The notes under the pieces were generated by a model that was given only the letters and a program-made list of their open reading frames with translations, made no database searches and was not told where the DNA came from. This document shows positions 44,228-58,394 of a stretch of DNA of 64,000 bases, in pieces. The position numbers and the translations under genes were made by a program. Source of the stretch: Parasitella parasitica (Eukaryota > Mucoromycota > Mucoromycetes > Mucorales > Mucoraceae); contig MU619261.1 of assembly GCA_025201805.1 (NCBI GenBank), positions 65,593 through 129,592 on the forward strand, given 5' to 3'. Each line of letters begins with the position of its first letter. The first letter of the stretch is position 1.

Positions 44228-45931
44228 ATGAACAATCCGGCAGCACAGAGCACACTATCTGTTCTATCACTCAATTGTTGGTAAGTCAGAGTGAAATCAC
44301 TCACATGCATTAGCTTGAATACATGATGAACAAATATTTGCAAAGGGGCCTAAATATTGTTGCCAAAAAGCGTAAATTTCGACTTGCAGCTATTGCCGAC
44401 CGCGTGAGCCAAGAAGAATATGACATTGTAGCCTTACAAGAAGTTTGGATGTGGCAAGACTTTGACTACATCAAAGAAAAGTCTCGAGACTCATTACCTT
44501 TTACAAAATACTTTCATAGGCAGGTATATAAATATATAAATATATGTATTTGTATCAAAAGCCCTCTTAAGGCAGCTTGTATTGATTGCTTATTATCATA
44601 GTGGAACGCTTGGCAGTGGATTAGTCATTTTATCTCGCTTCCCAATTTTATCATCATCATACCTGAAATTCACCTTGGCTGGCAAGCCATTAAAGATATT
44701 CCAGGGAGATTTTTATGTTGGAAAAGGTTGTGGTTCTGTATGCATTGATCATCCTGAAATCGGACTAATGGATGTCTACACAACGCATGTATGCATATGA
44801 ATTGTAATGTTCGCTGCGCACTCGATACTGATACATGTCTTTATGCAGTTGCAAGCTAGTTATGGAAATCACGATGATTATGAGGCACAAAGGATAACTG
44901 AGTGCTGGCAAATAGCCAATAGCGTAAGATCATCAGCTGCCCAAGGTAGACATATTATTCTGGTGAGTCCATAATGGGGACAAAGTGACAAACAGACCAT
45001 TCACATAATTCAGGCTGGTGATTTTAATAGTATTCCTACCAGCTACTGCTACCAAATACTCAAAAACCATGCATTTATGGCAGATTCGTGGCTGGAATTG
45101 CACAAGGATACAATGGCAGACAGTCTTGACCAACTCAAGAGAAACCAATTGACCGCTTCCGAATGTATACAATTATTTGGAATAACATGCGATTCTCCGT
45201 TAGATACATGGACTAAGCATTTACTGAAGCAGCAGCCATACGCTAAAGACGTTGGCGATAGACTGGACTATATCTTTTACAGACGTACACCAGAAATCAA
45301 ATGCCAGCAATCCAAAGTGTCCTTTGAAGAATACATACCAGATACACAGATGAGTTTTTCTGACCACTTTGCTGTTCACTCCACATTCACTATATCTGCA
45401 AAAGCAAACAGTGCATTTGAAAACGATTATGCACCTGTTCCAAAGCAAATTGCCAGACCTGATTACACAAAAATATTACCAGAAACTCTCCATCCCATCA
45501 TTCGCATCCTGGAAAGAGATCTGCTAAGGGCCACATCAACAGCAAACAGTCTGCTATTTCTCTTTGCCCTTTCAAATGTCACTGTGTTTGGTTTATATGC
45601 TTCTCAAATTGCAATCCCAGTCTATTTTACAAATCAACCTCAAATTGCGGTGATATCAAGCGTTGTTTGTGGATCGCTCATCATTATTCTCTCAGTTATT
45701 AGCGTTGTGTCACTCATAGTAGGATTTGTATTCGGGAGAAACGAACAACGGTCTTTACGGCAGTATTTGATTGATATAAATGTATGTTTGGATAACTTAC
45801 AAGAGACAAATGGAAGAAGTGGGTCTATCACGGCAGCAGCAGCAGCAGCAGCAGCATCTGCTTCGAGTATGCATTCATGTTCTACATCGGATGGACTAGT
45901 CATCAAACACATCGGCATCAATAGAAAATAA
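44228..45931 (+). CDS. ISC1: Isc1/neutral-sphingomyelinase-type phospholipase C
   Basis: Five exons (44228-44280, 44346-44519, 44602-44788, 44849-44962, 45014-45931) give 481 residues. The endonuclease/exonuclease/phosphatase fold is evident. It has LSVLSLNCWGLN at the start, the metal-binding Glu in VALQEVW, SGTLGSGLVILSRFPI, DVYTTHLQASYG, the general AGDFNSIP motif, DRLDYIFYR and the C-terminal catalytic SFSDHFAV. Two hydrophobic spans near the C-terminus (SLLFLFALSNVTVFGLYA and VISSVVCGSLIIILSVISVV) match the membrane anchors of Isc1 and mammalian nSMase2-type enzymes. A poly-Ala stretch (eight residues) follows. Yeast Isc1 hydrolyses inositol phosphosphingolipids to ceramide and signals in stress. 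Exon 2 ends at a GC donor. The stop codon is only 11 bases from the stop of the convergent kinesin gene. Confidence 0.93.
44520..44601 (+). other. Probable GC-AG intron in the ISC1 gene
   Basis: The catalytic block must read KYFHSGTLGSGLVILSRFPI. This frame is obtained only if splicing uses AG|GCAGGT at 44520 and CATAG|TGGAAC at 44601. The nearby GTATAT donor gives a different frame without homology. Confidence 0.65.
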
Positions 45932-45942
45932 ACCTTCATATT

Positions 45943-47784
<1,842 letters not shown>

Positions 47785-48694
47785 NNNNNNNNNNNNNNNN
47801 NNNNNNNNNNNNNNNNNNNNNNNNNNNNNNNNNNNNNNNNNNNNNNNNNNNNNNNNNNNNNNNNNNNNNNNNNNNNNNNNNNNNNNNNNNNNNNNNNNNN
47901 NNNNNNNNNNNNNNNNNNNNNNNNNNNNNNNNNNNNNNNNNNNNNNNNNNNNNNNNNNNNNNNNNNNNNNNNNNNNNNNNNNNNNNNNNNNNNNNNNNNN
48001 NNNNNNNNNNNNNNNNNNNNNNNNNNNNNNNNNNNNNNNNNNNNNNNNNNNNNNNNNNNNNNNNNNNNNNNNNNNNNNNNNNNNNNNNNNNNNNNNNNNN
48101 NNNNNNNNNNNNNNNNNNNNNNNNNNNNNNNNNNNNNNNNNNNNNNNNNNNNNNNNNNNNNNNNNNNNNNNNNNNNNNNNNNNNNNNNNNNNNNNNNNNN
48201 NNNNNNNNNNNNNNNNNNNNNNNNNNNNNNNNNNNNNNNNNNNNNNNNNNNNNNNNNNNNNNNNNNNNNNNNNNNNNNNNNNNNNNNNNNNNNNNNNNNN
48301 NNNNNNNNNNNNNNNNNNNNNNNNNNNNNNNNNNNNNNNNNNNNNNNNNNNNNNNNNNNNNNNNNNNNNNNNNNNNNNNNNNNNNNNNNNNNNNNNNNNN
48401 NNNNNNNNNNNNNNNNNNNNNNNNNNNNNNNNNNNNNNNNNNNNNNNNNNNNNNNNNNNNNNNNNNNNNNNNNNNNNNNNNNNNNNNNNNNNNNNNNNNN
48501 NNNNNNNNNNNNNNNNNNNNNNNNNNNNNNNNNNNNNNNNNNNNNNNNNNNNNNNNNNNNNNNNNNNNNNNNNNNNNNNNNNNNNNNNNNNNNNNNNNNN
48601 NNNNNNNNNNNNNNNNNNNNNNNNNNNNNNNNNNNNNNNNNNNNNNNNNNNNNNNNNNNNNNNNNNNNNNNNNNNNNNNNNNNNNNNNNNNNNN
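47785..48694. other. Assembly gap
   Basis: A run of N of about 910 positions, preceded by a T run. The 5' part of the kinesin gene probably lies here. Confidence 0.99.
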
Positions 48695-48831
48695 GAAAAT
48701 TCATGAGTGAACACATATTTATAAAACATGAGCTTAATGTTACTTTGGATAATACTAGTGATCGAAATTTAATTAGTAAATGTTTTTTTTATCTTGAATA
48801 AAAAAAGAATTAAACAAACAAGAGAACGTAC

Positions 48832-48882
48832 ATCTTGTAAATCGTGTCTTCTTAAAGCATCAAGTAATAAAGCAGCACTCAT
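48832..48882 (-). CDS. Possible first exon of the kinesin gene
   Basis: On minus, ATG at 48882 opens MSAALLLDALRRHDLQD, followed directly by a good donor (GAT|GTACGT). It is on the same strand as the kinesin gene and upstream of the gap that truncates it, so it may be the first coding exon. It could equally belong to another gene lying in the gap. Confidence 0.35.
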
Positions 48883-49500
48883 GAATAATTTTGTTAATGA
48901 AAAACAAAACAAAAAAAAGCAAAAAAAAAAAAAGCAACTCATTTGGTTTATATAGTCACTTGCTCTGTACAATCCACCGCGTTTTCATAGCTAATCTCAA
49001 GATGTACTTTACACAATACACTTTAAAAAAAAAACTTCCCATATTGTACATAGTATAGATCAAGTAATTATACTATTGAACTTGAAAAGAATATTTCAGT
49101 GATTACATTGATTGCTCCTAATGCAGACATGTTGTTGAACAATCCATTTGAAAGGTGTTCTTCATATCGCATCCGTACTGGGCTTGATGCTTACACCTCA
49201 AAAAAAGAATAATAAAAATGTGGTGGAGCGCTGAATATCATTTTTTATGGTAATTGTGCACTCCCACTTTGAATTTAATGAAAGATTTAATTGATCATGT
49301 ATGCGATGACACCATCGTGGTATTATGATGCATATAAAATGTATGACAAGAGGGAGACTCAAAGTAATAGTATAGGCCATGCGAACGCATCTCTCTACAT
49401 GACAATATAAAGTTCAATTTAGCTTTTATCTTAAAAGATAGACAGTGTGTACACATAATAGCACATATAATATCCACGTTTTATACATCGATCATCCTTT
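48883..49500. other. AT-rich stretch without supported gene
   Basis: Contains A-rich and T-rich runs; no convincing reading frame or RNA gene was seen. Confidence 0.35.
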
Positions 49501-50217
49501 CATGCGATATAGGATCTTGAGTTACCACATTTGTTGGTTCTACGAGTGCATTAGCTGGATGTGGAGGAGTATCTGTTTTTGGAAAACTTTCTGCATTTGG
49601 TGTGGCAGCTGTATTTGTACAAACTTTACCATTCGGCTCAATAAGCGCATTAGGTACTGTAGTAATTTAGCGTTTGGATCTACAAGCACTTTGGGTAGCG
49701 GATCAGTATTGGGCACAGCAACGTCAACTTCTGCTTTTGGTGGATCAGCATAATGTAAAATATAACAAAGGGGTTTAATATTCAAGACTTGTGGAGTATA
49801 TCAGGACTAACCATGAGACCTTGTACAAGAAGCTTTGAAATAACCGTGATATAACAATTAACAATGTTGCGAGAAATTTTTCGTTCTTCGACTTCTCTCC
49901 TTCTAATGACACGCCACTCATTGTTCTTCTCATCATCGCGCCATACTTGATGAAGGCGACCTTTTTAAAAAATTATTGTTCTTTTAATAATGATATGATC
50001 GTGGCCCAAATATTATGTAGCTTTCAAAAAGCCTTTATTTTGCTACGACGAATACACCAACATTTTGAGGTATCAATTCTAAAATCCGGATGCCATTATA
50101 ATACGGATCCCATATCAAAGAATAAAACATCGGATCTTTAAATAATATATTTTCCATATGATAAATCTGAACATGACATGACATATGAGATAGTTTACAA
50201 TCTATCCCATCTCCCAT
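49495..50217 (-). other. Possible unidentified minus-strand gene or gene remnant
   Basis: Three open pieces on minus look coding. The upstream one reads VQIYHMENILFKDP, then MFYSLIWDPYYNGIRILELI (about 50190-50035). The middle one reads RLHQVWRDDEKNNEWRVIRR followed by ISRNIVNCYITVISKLL (about 49960-49815). The last is Pro-rich (ADPPKAEVDVAVPNTDPLPK), and then a segment in another frame reads VPNALIEPNGKVCTNT. The final two are offset by one base near 49662, so either an intron was missed or the gene is damaged. I do not recognise a family. The plus strand here reads like FG-rich protein but has a stop. Confidence 0.3.
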
Positions 50218-50745
50218 ATACCATCACTTGAATTTTTATCTTTACATTGCTTCACTCAGTTTGTAGAAAGTATAAATCACTTTATTTTAGAATATAATAA
50301 ATGGATCTTTACTTTGATTTAAGGATTCAATTTTTAGATGAAGGTTTTTCAGATATAGCAATTGATCCAGCTTTATTGTAGTATTAATATTTGTTAATAT
50401 AGATAATTTAAATGACATTTACCGATTCCAATTTTTGGCTAATTAATAAGTTGCTTTTTTGAAGAAAGAGATGGAGTGATAGGTTGTGTTTTTAGATTAT
50501 TTATATATATATAAATATGGTAAAGCAATGGCAATTTCATTAGTTCAGTAATTCTCAAGTACTCAGTTTAATCTGTTTAACCTGTTTCCTATCTCATAAA
50601 TATCACTTGCGTGTGCTGCTATTTTCGAGTAGAATACAGGATAGATATCTGCTGTAGATTTTTTAGTATGTGTTAAGAAAAAAAATAATAAAACGTTCAT
50701 AATTTGTTTTTTTTATTTTTTTATTATTATTATTTAAAACATCTC
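50218..50745. other. AT-rich spacer downstream of ARP2
   Basis: No gene is supported; T-rich near 50707-50735, just after the ARP2 stop in minus-strand sense. Confidence 0.4.
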
Positions 50746-52296
50746 TAAGCTGTAGAGCCCAAGACACCCATCTTTTCCAATGAGCGAGAGCCCATTTCCT
50801 CCCATTCTTGTTTAGTAACCCACCAACTATCCTTATCCTTCATGATATCAGCAAGCACAGCGCCACCGAGATATACCATATGTTTACGTCTAGGAGGATC
50901 CTCGATACGGATTTTAAATTTCTATATGAAAGGGTTACTTTTACAAAATCAAAGATATGCAAACTGTCCACCCACATTTAATCGACTTGCATCACCGTTT
51001 AATACATTTGTAAGATAGAGTTGCTTCATTTCTTTTTCTAGACGACTGGGTAAACCAGGATACATGGTTGAACCACCAGAAAGAACAATATGTTTATAAA
51101 GATCAGCACGAATGTCAATATCAGCAGATTGGATTGTGTTGAAGAGCATTTCTATAATTCATTTTAGCTTTGCACTTTTTTTTTCCTTCGTTCTAAATTT
51201 ACCAGCCATGCCAGGTGCTTCGACATCAATCAAATTAGGTTGGAATAAACACTCGGGAGCTTCGAAACGTTCAGATCCCACCTTGATAACACGACCATCC
51301 GGAAGCTCGTAGCTTTCGACTAATGTTGTTGTCTCATTACCTAATTTTTGATCTAATTCGAGATCGTAACTAGATGCGTGATATCAATAGGGCTGTCCTT
51401 GGGTTGGGTGTGATCATTCATGAATATCTCTCTACCTGACATAACTGAATTTCTCTTTAATTTGACGAACAGTTTCAAAATCAGCGGTACGATTGAATGC
51501 ATAACCTCGCAAAAGTAATAATTTGATCAAATATCTTGTAACATGACGGCCAGCAACATCAAGACGACGTGTCAAATTAGCAGGCGCATATCCTTGATAA
51601 ACAGGCACCTACATATGCAAATCGCATGAGTTTCAAAGGTAAGTCTTGGCTTTTTTTTTAATCAAAGATGTCTACTCACAATATGTGTAACACCGTCACC
51701 AGAATCCACAACTACACCAGACATAAGGCCTAATATGCATATAAAAAACTAAATAAACTACCACAGCGCACGCATAATTATAAAGCGTCAACAAACCTTG
51801 CGCGAAAAGAGTCAGTACAGCTTGAATAGCTACATAAATACCCTGGAATCCGTACTCTTCAAACATAATTTGGGCCATTTTTTCACGATTCTGCTTGGGA
51901 TTCATGGGAGCTTCGGTTAACAAAATCTTTGAATCTCTTGGATCAATCTTGAGCTGTTCATCGAAGGTGTAGTTCCATAAGTGGCGCATATCTTCCCAGT
52001 TACGAATGATACCATTTTCCATAGGATAAGACATTTGTAGGATGTTTCTGAGCTGAGCAGCTTCCTCGCCGACCATAATGTCTTTTACTTGAAGGTTGCC
52101 AACTCGCTCTTCAGCACGCAAGATGGGTCGACCGACAACACTAGGAAATACATGCTCAGGAAAGTTGGAGCCTGCATAACCGCACTTGACAAACTAGCAA
52201 AGAACGCGTTTTAAAAGTTTGGTTGAATATTAGCTATTTAGCATGTTCACTTACACCTGTACCGTTATCTACAACAAGTGTATTTGTGGCATTCAT
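50746..52296 (-). CDS. ARP2: Actin-related protein 2 (Arp2/3 complex)
   Basis: The gene starts at ATG 52296 ([14 protein letters not shown], 14 codons) and continues through about seven exons to TAG at 50748-50746. Motifs in order: [136 protein letters not shown], and the end [20 protein letters not shown], then [18 protein letters not shown]. The [14 protein letters not shown](F/Y)LGGAVLA end is diagnostic of Arp2 rather than actin or Arp3. With Arp3 it templates branched actin filaments at endocytic sites and hyphal tips. It is divergent from the ATP synthase alpha gene across about 755 bases. Confidence 0.95.
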
Positions 52297-53051
52297 TTTC
52301 AAAGTAGAAATTGAGAAGAAGAAGAAGAAAAAAAAAAAAAAAAGAAGATGAATGTGTGAGTGGCCCCACTAGGCAAGAAGCAAATTAATATGTTGGCAAT
52401 ACAATAATTGAAGCTCCATTTCAGCTTTTTGAATGGTTTCTTAAATTTCCGCATCATATATACCAAATTACGTCAATGGGTAATGACAAGATGAGACACT
52501 GTATTGTTACGACAAAAGAAAGAATTTGTGCCTGGTTCGTGTTATTGTTAAATAAAGATTTTAATGACGGCAAGAGTGAATATACATTTTAGTAATTTTT
52601 TGTCTGTGTCAACGATACTGAATGTTTGTATGCGACTCTTGTATACAAAAAACGAGCGAAATAATCGTATATCTATATGAAGCTTGCATAATGAGCTTCT
52701 TGAACATGTCACCATGGCAACCTTTTAATCCATGGAATGCGTAAGATATGATAGGCAATGAGTGCTTTGAATTAGGATTGACAAAACAGTCTGATTATCG
52801 CTAATATTTATCTGATTTTTGGCGCATTGCTAGTAGAATGAATCGATGGGATGGCCTGAACCTATTTATCAGATTGGAAGCATCTTCTTTAAATTCATGA
52901 CGTAGACAACAACAAGATGTTTAGAGCCCCACCCCCCTCCCCTTCAATTCAAAGACCCCTCGAAAAATTCTGGGGAAGCTAAAAACGTTAAATAGATTGC
53001 AAAGGAGGGATAGTCTTCACTCTTTCTTGTTTTAAACATTATCTTACAACA
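52297..53051. promoter_or_regulatory. Divergent intergenic region between ARP2 and ATP1
   Basis: This must hold both promoters. It has an A/G-rich stretch (GAAGAAGAAGAAG followed by an A run) at 52315-52345 just upstream of ARP2, and a C-run (CCCCACCCCCCTCCCC) at about 52927-52942 upstream of ATP1. No named element is supported. Confidence 0.4.
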
Positions 53052-53260
53052 ATGCTTAGAAACGTTGCTCGTATCGCCCGTCCTTTAGCTGTTCGTAGCT
53101 TGGCTCCTGCAGTAAGCATTCACAGAAACAAAGAAACAGAGAAAAATGTGATTGCAAAAAGATTCCATCTCGTATTATTAGCCACCACATCCCAGAAGAA
53201 AAAAAAAAAAATCCAACTTACACTAAAGACCAACACATGGTTACCAACACACATCCGCAG

Positions 53261-53291
<31 letters not shown>

Positions 53292-55192
53292 CATTCGCTT
53301 ACTGCAATTTTCATTTATGACATTTGGCAGGGGAAATATCCATACATTTTGCTAGACATCTTGGTTCTGCTACAACCCAATTCATTAATAATGTGGAATT
53401 TATAATGATACGAGATGGACTTTTTGATCATATTTTTTTTTGCCTCTGTAAACAATTGCAGTCAACTAATTTCTTCTTTTAGGCCCGTCTTAATCTCGGT
53501 GCTATTGCTACTGCCGCTCGTGGTTATGCTTCTGCCAAGCCTTCCACTTCTGAAGTCTCTTCTATCCTTGAACAACGTATCTTGGGCGCCAACTCTGAAG
53601 TCGACCTTCAAGAAACTGGTCGTGTCTTGTCCATTGGTGATGGTATTGCTCGTGTCTACGGTCTCAAAAATTGTCAGGCTGAAGAGATGGTTGAATTCTC
53701 CAGTGGTCTCAAGGTAAATATCACCGTTTTTTCAATGTTTAATTGGAAAAAAAAACTCAATCAATTGGCTTGTAGGGTATGGCTCTTAACTTGGAAGCTG
53801 ATAACGTCGGTATTGTCGTTTTCGGTAACGATCGTTTGATCAAGGAAGGTGATACTGTCAAGCGTACTGGTGCTATTGTCGATGTCCCAATTGGCCCTGG
53901 TATCCTTGGTCGTGTTGTTGATGCTCTTGGTAACCCCATCGATGGTAAGGGCCCTCTTGACACTGTTGGCCGTTCTCGTGTCCAAGTCAAGGCTCCTGGT
54001 ATTTTGCCCCGTCACTCTGTTAACGAGCCTATGCAAACTGGTATCAAATCCGTTGATTCCATGGTCCCTATCGGTCGTGGTCAGCGTGAATTGATTATTG
54101 GTGATCGTCAAACTGGTAAGACTGCTGTTGCCCTCGATACCATTTTGAACCAAAAGAACTGGAACAACGGTTCCGATGAGGCCAAGAAGTTGTACTGTAT
54201 CTACGTTGCTGTTGGCCAAAAGCGTTCTACTGTTGCTCAACTTGTAAGAACTCTCGAAGAGAATGGTGAGGATATTCTTTTTTTCTTTTGATGTATTGTT
54301 ATTGACGTCAGAACTAACGTCGTGTCGATTAGATGCCATGAAGTACACCATTGTTGTTGCTGCCACCGCCTCTGAAGCTGCTCCTCTTCAATACCTTGCT
54401 CCTTTCTCTGGTGCTGCTTTTGGTGAGTGGTTCCGTGACAACGGTCGCCACTCTTTGATCATCTATGACGATTTGTCCAAGCAAGCCGTTGCTTACCGTC
54501 AAATGTCCCTTTTGCTTCGTCGTCCTCCTGGTCGTGAAGCTTACCCTGGTGATGTTTTCTACCTTCACTCTCGTCTTTTGGAACGTGCTGCCAAGATGAA
54601 CAAGAACTTTGGCTATGGCTCCATGACCGCTCTTCCCATCATCGAAACCCAAGGTGGTGATGTCTCTGCTTATATTCCCACTAACGTCATCTCCATCACT
54701 GATGGCCAAATTTTCTTGGAAGCTGAACTCTTCTTCAAGGGTATCCGTCCCGCAATTAACGTCGGTCTTTCCGTCTCTCGTGTCGGTTCCGCTGCCCAAA
54801 CCAAGGCTATGAAGCAAGTTGCTGGTTCCATGAAGCTTTTCTTGGCCCAGTATCGTGAAGTCGCCGCCTTTGCTCAATTCGGTTCTGATTTGGATGCCTC
54901 CACCCAATTCTTGTTGAACCGTGGTGCCCGTCTCACTGAATTGCTGAAGCAACCTCAATACTCTCCCTTGTCTATCCAAGCTCAAGTCCCCATCATCTTT
55001 GCTGGTGTCAACGGTTTCCTTGATAAGATCCCCGTCAACAAGGTTGTCGACTGGGAAAAGGACTTTATTAGCCACGTTGCTACTCAACACAGCGATGTCC
55101 TTGAGGAAATCCGTACCAAGGGTGTCATCTCCAAGGAGCTCGAGACCAAGCTCCGTGATGTTTGCGATAACCATGCCAAGGGTTTCTATTAA
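53052..55192 (+). CDS. ATP1: Mitochondrial ATP synthase subunit alpha
   Basis: Four exons (53052-53111, 53483-53713, 53776-54265, 54333-55192) give 546 residues. The first exon encodes an amphipathic presequence ([20 protein letters not shown]). Mature sequence begins near the RGYAS motif. Motifs: [44 protein letters not shown]-loop [81 protein letters not shown], and the end [10 protein letters not shown]. Length and motifs are those of fungal Atp1. Alpha subunits form the non-catalytic nucleotide sites of the F1 hexamer in the matrix. Codon use is strongly biased towards C- and T-ending codons, as expected for very high expression. The first intron (371 nt) is by far the longest in this window and contains an (AT)n run. 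Confidence 0.98.
53112..53482 (+). other. Long first intron of ATP1 with (AT)n run
   Basis: The intron is 371 nt, compared with about 50-100 nt for the others. It begins GTAAGC after the presequence exon and ends TTTTAG. An (AT)n tract of about 25 nt lies at 53261-53287. Confidence 0.85.
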
Positions 55193-55337
55193 TTTATAAT
55201 GTGATGACCAATCTTTTTTTCCCTCGTAACTATGTAAAAAGAGATGAGGTATGAAAGAAAAGAAAGAGAAGATAAAAAAAAAAAGCAACTCTACACTTTG
55301 TTACAAGATTAAAACCATAATAAACTTTTTGATTTTA

Positions 55338-57795
55338 TTAAGAGAAATCATGCGGCGTGTTTGGCATTTCACTTGTTGCGACTTCCAAAGACTTCCAATG
55401 CTCGCTCCACTGCCTTGCGTACCTGACTTCATCTCTAACATATTTGTTGTACATGACTGATACACTGGCTTGTTGTTTATGGAGGTATGACAGCTCCTCA
55501 ATCAAGCAGTGTTTAATGAATATGTCACGCTGTCTGACAAGCGACAGCCCGCCAGTGGCTTCATCGAATGATGGGCCTGAGGATGTATTGTCATGTCGAG
55601 TGTCCTGTTCATCATGCGCAATAAACGGTTGCACTTGTCCTTTTTTGTATCTGGCCACCTGTCTAGATAGCGTTTCATTTTGAATGGGACCCATTTTTTC
55701 TCTGCGCTCAAGCAATTCCTACCCAATGTTCAAGTTAATATCGTCAGAAAAATAACAGCCATATCCACACATATACTCTAAACGATTCAAGTAGATCGCG
55801 CTGTCTTTTTAAGCCTTCTACAATACTATCGCCGGTTGCTTTTGCCTATGATATCCGCAAATTTTAGTAAATATATATATATATATTTGCATTGCGTTAA
55901 AGTCGAGTTGTTCAGTTACTTGTTTGTTCAGCATGACTCCTGCCTGCTGCAGAGATTTGACAATGCTGCTGTATCCGCGTATCACCTCTGGACAGCCCTG
56001 GCAGTCAGGCACCCAGCAGTTCTTGTCCAATTCACTCACAGAACTGCGCAATTCGTCACTACTATCATCACACATGCCCCATTGCGCTATACTCACTTTA
56101 GAGTGGTGCTATATCGCATATAGTCAGTGCCCAATGCCTTTTTCAGTCGATTCATCTGATTCATGATGACACACATGCGTTCGTACTGCTGTATTGATAC
56201 AGACAGTCTCTTTTTCATCCTAACAATTCGATCCTCCAAGTCCATGGGTATAGTTTGTTCTAGATACGCTATGTTGTGTGATTTCCTAACAAATTCCTCG
56301 TCTAGCGCAGGCGAATTTACTCTTTTCCATGAATTGATTTCCTATGCAATTGTTAGTAAGATTATCTTTTGAAGATCGACCAACGTGCCCCAAGTACATA
56401 CAGAAGGATGACTTAAAAATGCAATGACGACTTTATCTTTTCCCAATACAGGATGTCTTGCAACAGAGTTGATAAATCGAACAAGGCCCTTTCTTCTTCT
56501 CTCTTCAAACATGTCATTCCCTATTTCCATATAGCAATAAATACCTAGTGTGTAAATTATTAATTTTACGGATTATCAAACTTTACTTCCTCCAAGCTTT
56601 TTCGGGGGCAAATTTGGAATGACTCGATAGGGATATCTTTTCAGCAAAGTCTCCCATAACCACCAGAAATCACTGAATCGACGCAGCACTTTGTTGCCTA
56701 GCTTTTCGCTCTCCACTTCGTAATTGACGTGTTTGAATAAAAAGCCTTCCTTTTCAAGCGTGCGAGAAACGGTGATATGATCTAAATCCCGAAACCATTG
56801 GTTCATGGCTTCTTGTTCCTGCTGATGCCTCGAGCGATTGAGCTGCAGCAGATGTTGGTCGTCCGCTTCTGGCTGTACAGCAGTGTTCGTGCTTGACACA
56901 TCAGAAGGATCTGCTTGCTTTGTTTGATTGTTTTCCCAAGGATCTTCGTTTTTTGTTGGAGACTCTCTGTTTGCTTTTGGTATCTCTTGGATATTGTAAG
57001 ATTCCATGTCGGTTATCGTGGGGATAGGTAAATCTATCAGGGTCCGAGCATTTAATATAGAACTGGCTGTTATTTGCTAAATATTGCATACCATTTCTAT
57101 GCTGATACACTGTCTCCAATGAGATATCTAAGATAGCAAACGTTCCATTTGAGATTTTTTAATAGCTAGGCATACCGCTGGCTTACCCATATTTTTCTGG
57201 GCACAAGCAACGAGGGCTAGATAAGCATTGAATTCGTTCCGTGTCACCGAGCTTTCTCCAGTAGCGACAATCAGATTCATAATCTATGCACACATATACT
57301 TTGAAAAATTAGCAAAAAAAGTACATGAACGCACTGGCATACTTGCTTTTTGTTGTTGAAAGAGAGGTATACTGGCTAAATGTAGAATAATCTGCAGTGG
57401 TTTGACATTGATTTCCTCGCGATGTGGGTTTGATTTACTGTAAATATCGAGATAAACATCAGGAACATCCGCGCCCACTAATAGCCTTATTGTTAAACAT
57501 CTCAATATGTGTGATTTCAACAAGCAGAATACCTACAAAGGACATTGTTAGCAGTCAGCCTTGATCCAAACCCCCCATTTTGCTCGTCTAATTCTGATCC
57601 CATCATAAAACTAGAGTCTATGGCATAGGCATTGCTGTTCCTGGTATCAGTAAAGTCAAAGGAAGCATTACTGCTGGTAGTCCAAGGGTCGTCAGCGTAG
57701 ATGGGAGGTGTCGTTCGAGATAAAGACTGAGAGCTAAAGTATTGCAGTGGATTGCTATAGTCGGGACTTAGTATGTCGTCGCTGGGTGTTTGCAT
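55338..57795 (-). CDS. MVP1: Mvp1-type sorting nexin (SNX8-like, PX and BAR)
   Basis: The gene runs from ATG 57795 (MQTPSDDILSPDYSNP) to TAA at 55340-55338 with several introns. N-terminal residues carry NPLQYF and ADDPWTT motifs. Next is the EH-like region (VPDVYLDIYSKSNPHREEIN, then LQIILHLASIPLFQQQK, VATGESSVTRNEFNAYLALV, LETVYQHRN). The PX domain has LEKEGFLFKHVNYEV, LRRFSDFWWLWETLLKRYP with the phosphoinositide-binding Arg, and IPNLPPKKLGG. A long helical BAR region ends in RYARQWSEHWKSLEVATSEM. The order matches yeast Mvp1, which binds PI3P and forms endosomal tubules in retrograde and recycling traffic, independently of retromer. The gene is divergent from PCNA. Confidence 0.9.
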
Positions 57796-58394
57796 TACCT
57801 GGTCAAACGAAAATAAGAGTATAAGAGAAAGGGAAAAAGAAAACCGGAAGTATTGCGCACAAAGGAACATCTTGTAGTAATACATGTGTTTTAAGAAGCC
57901 GCGCAATGCAGACTAGGAGTAAAACATCAACAAAAAGAACTTGCACCTGAAACTCATTATCGACATGTGGATTCTTGTATCTTTTATTGGAAGCATTGTG
58001 TATTCTCCTGGCATGCTTGATGCTATTTCAGAATGTCTAGGCAAAGCCCTGCAACATCATTCCAAGCCGACATCCCATATTGGCTTTGCGTACAAGCGCC
58101 GTACAAAACAACGCCCAAAGGTGGGGAAGGGCGCTCTTTGCAATGTAACAGTGCTTTCAAACGACCGGACCGGAAGCTACAGTACAAGACGCACGCGATT
58201 CGTACTAGAAACCCGCTCCTCCTCCTCCTCCTCCCCCCCCCCCCCCATTTATAATCCAAATACGCGTCTTGGTTTTATATTTTCTTCTCTTTCCCTTTTC
58301 TTTTCTTCATCCCTTGAAAACTATTCAAATGTAAGTTGAGATTACAGCGTCTCTAATGAATGGTCTCAGATGTTGACTGTTGCATCTAGCTATA
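57796..58394. promoter_or_regulatory. Divergent promoter region of MVP1 and PCNA
   Basis: The PCNA-proximal half contains (TCC)n followed by a run of 14 C residues (about 58216-58246) and an exact ACGCGT at 58262-58267. A short plus-strand frame starting near 57941 is open here but has no recognisable content, so it was not called. Confidence 0.55.
58262..58267 (+). promoter_or_regulatory. MCB (MluI cell-cycle box) upstream of PCNA
   Basis: An exact ACGCGT lies 128 bases before the PCNA ATG. In fungi this is the site of MBF/DSC1-type G1/S transcription factors that drive replication genes. Confidence 0.6.

Noticed and set aside
49445-49753. Plus-strand frame resembling FG-repeat nucleoporin sequence
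   Set aside because: The frame has a stop in the middle and no proper start, and the minus strand gives a Pro-rich reading that continues an apparent minus-strand gene.
54329-55288. 319-codon open frame antisense to ATP1
   Set aside because: It is a shadow of the strongly biased codon use of ATP1 and has no recognisable motif.
58023-58259. Open frames in the MVP1-PCNA intergenic region
   Set aside because: They are driven by the TCC/C-run tract, with no conserved content; the region is better explained as promoter and 5' leader.
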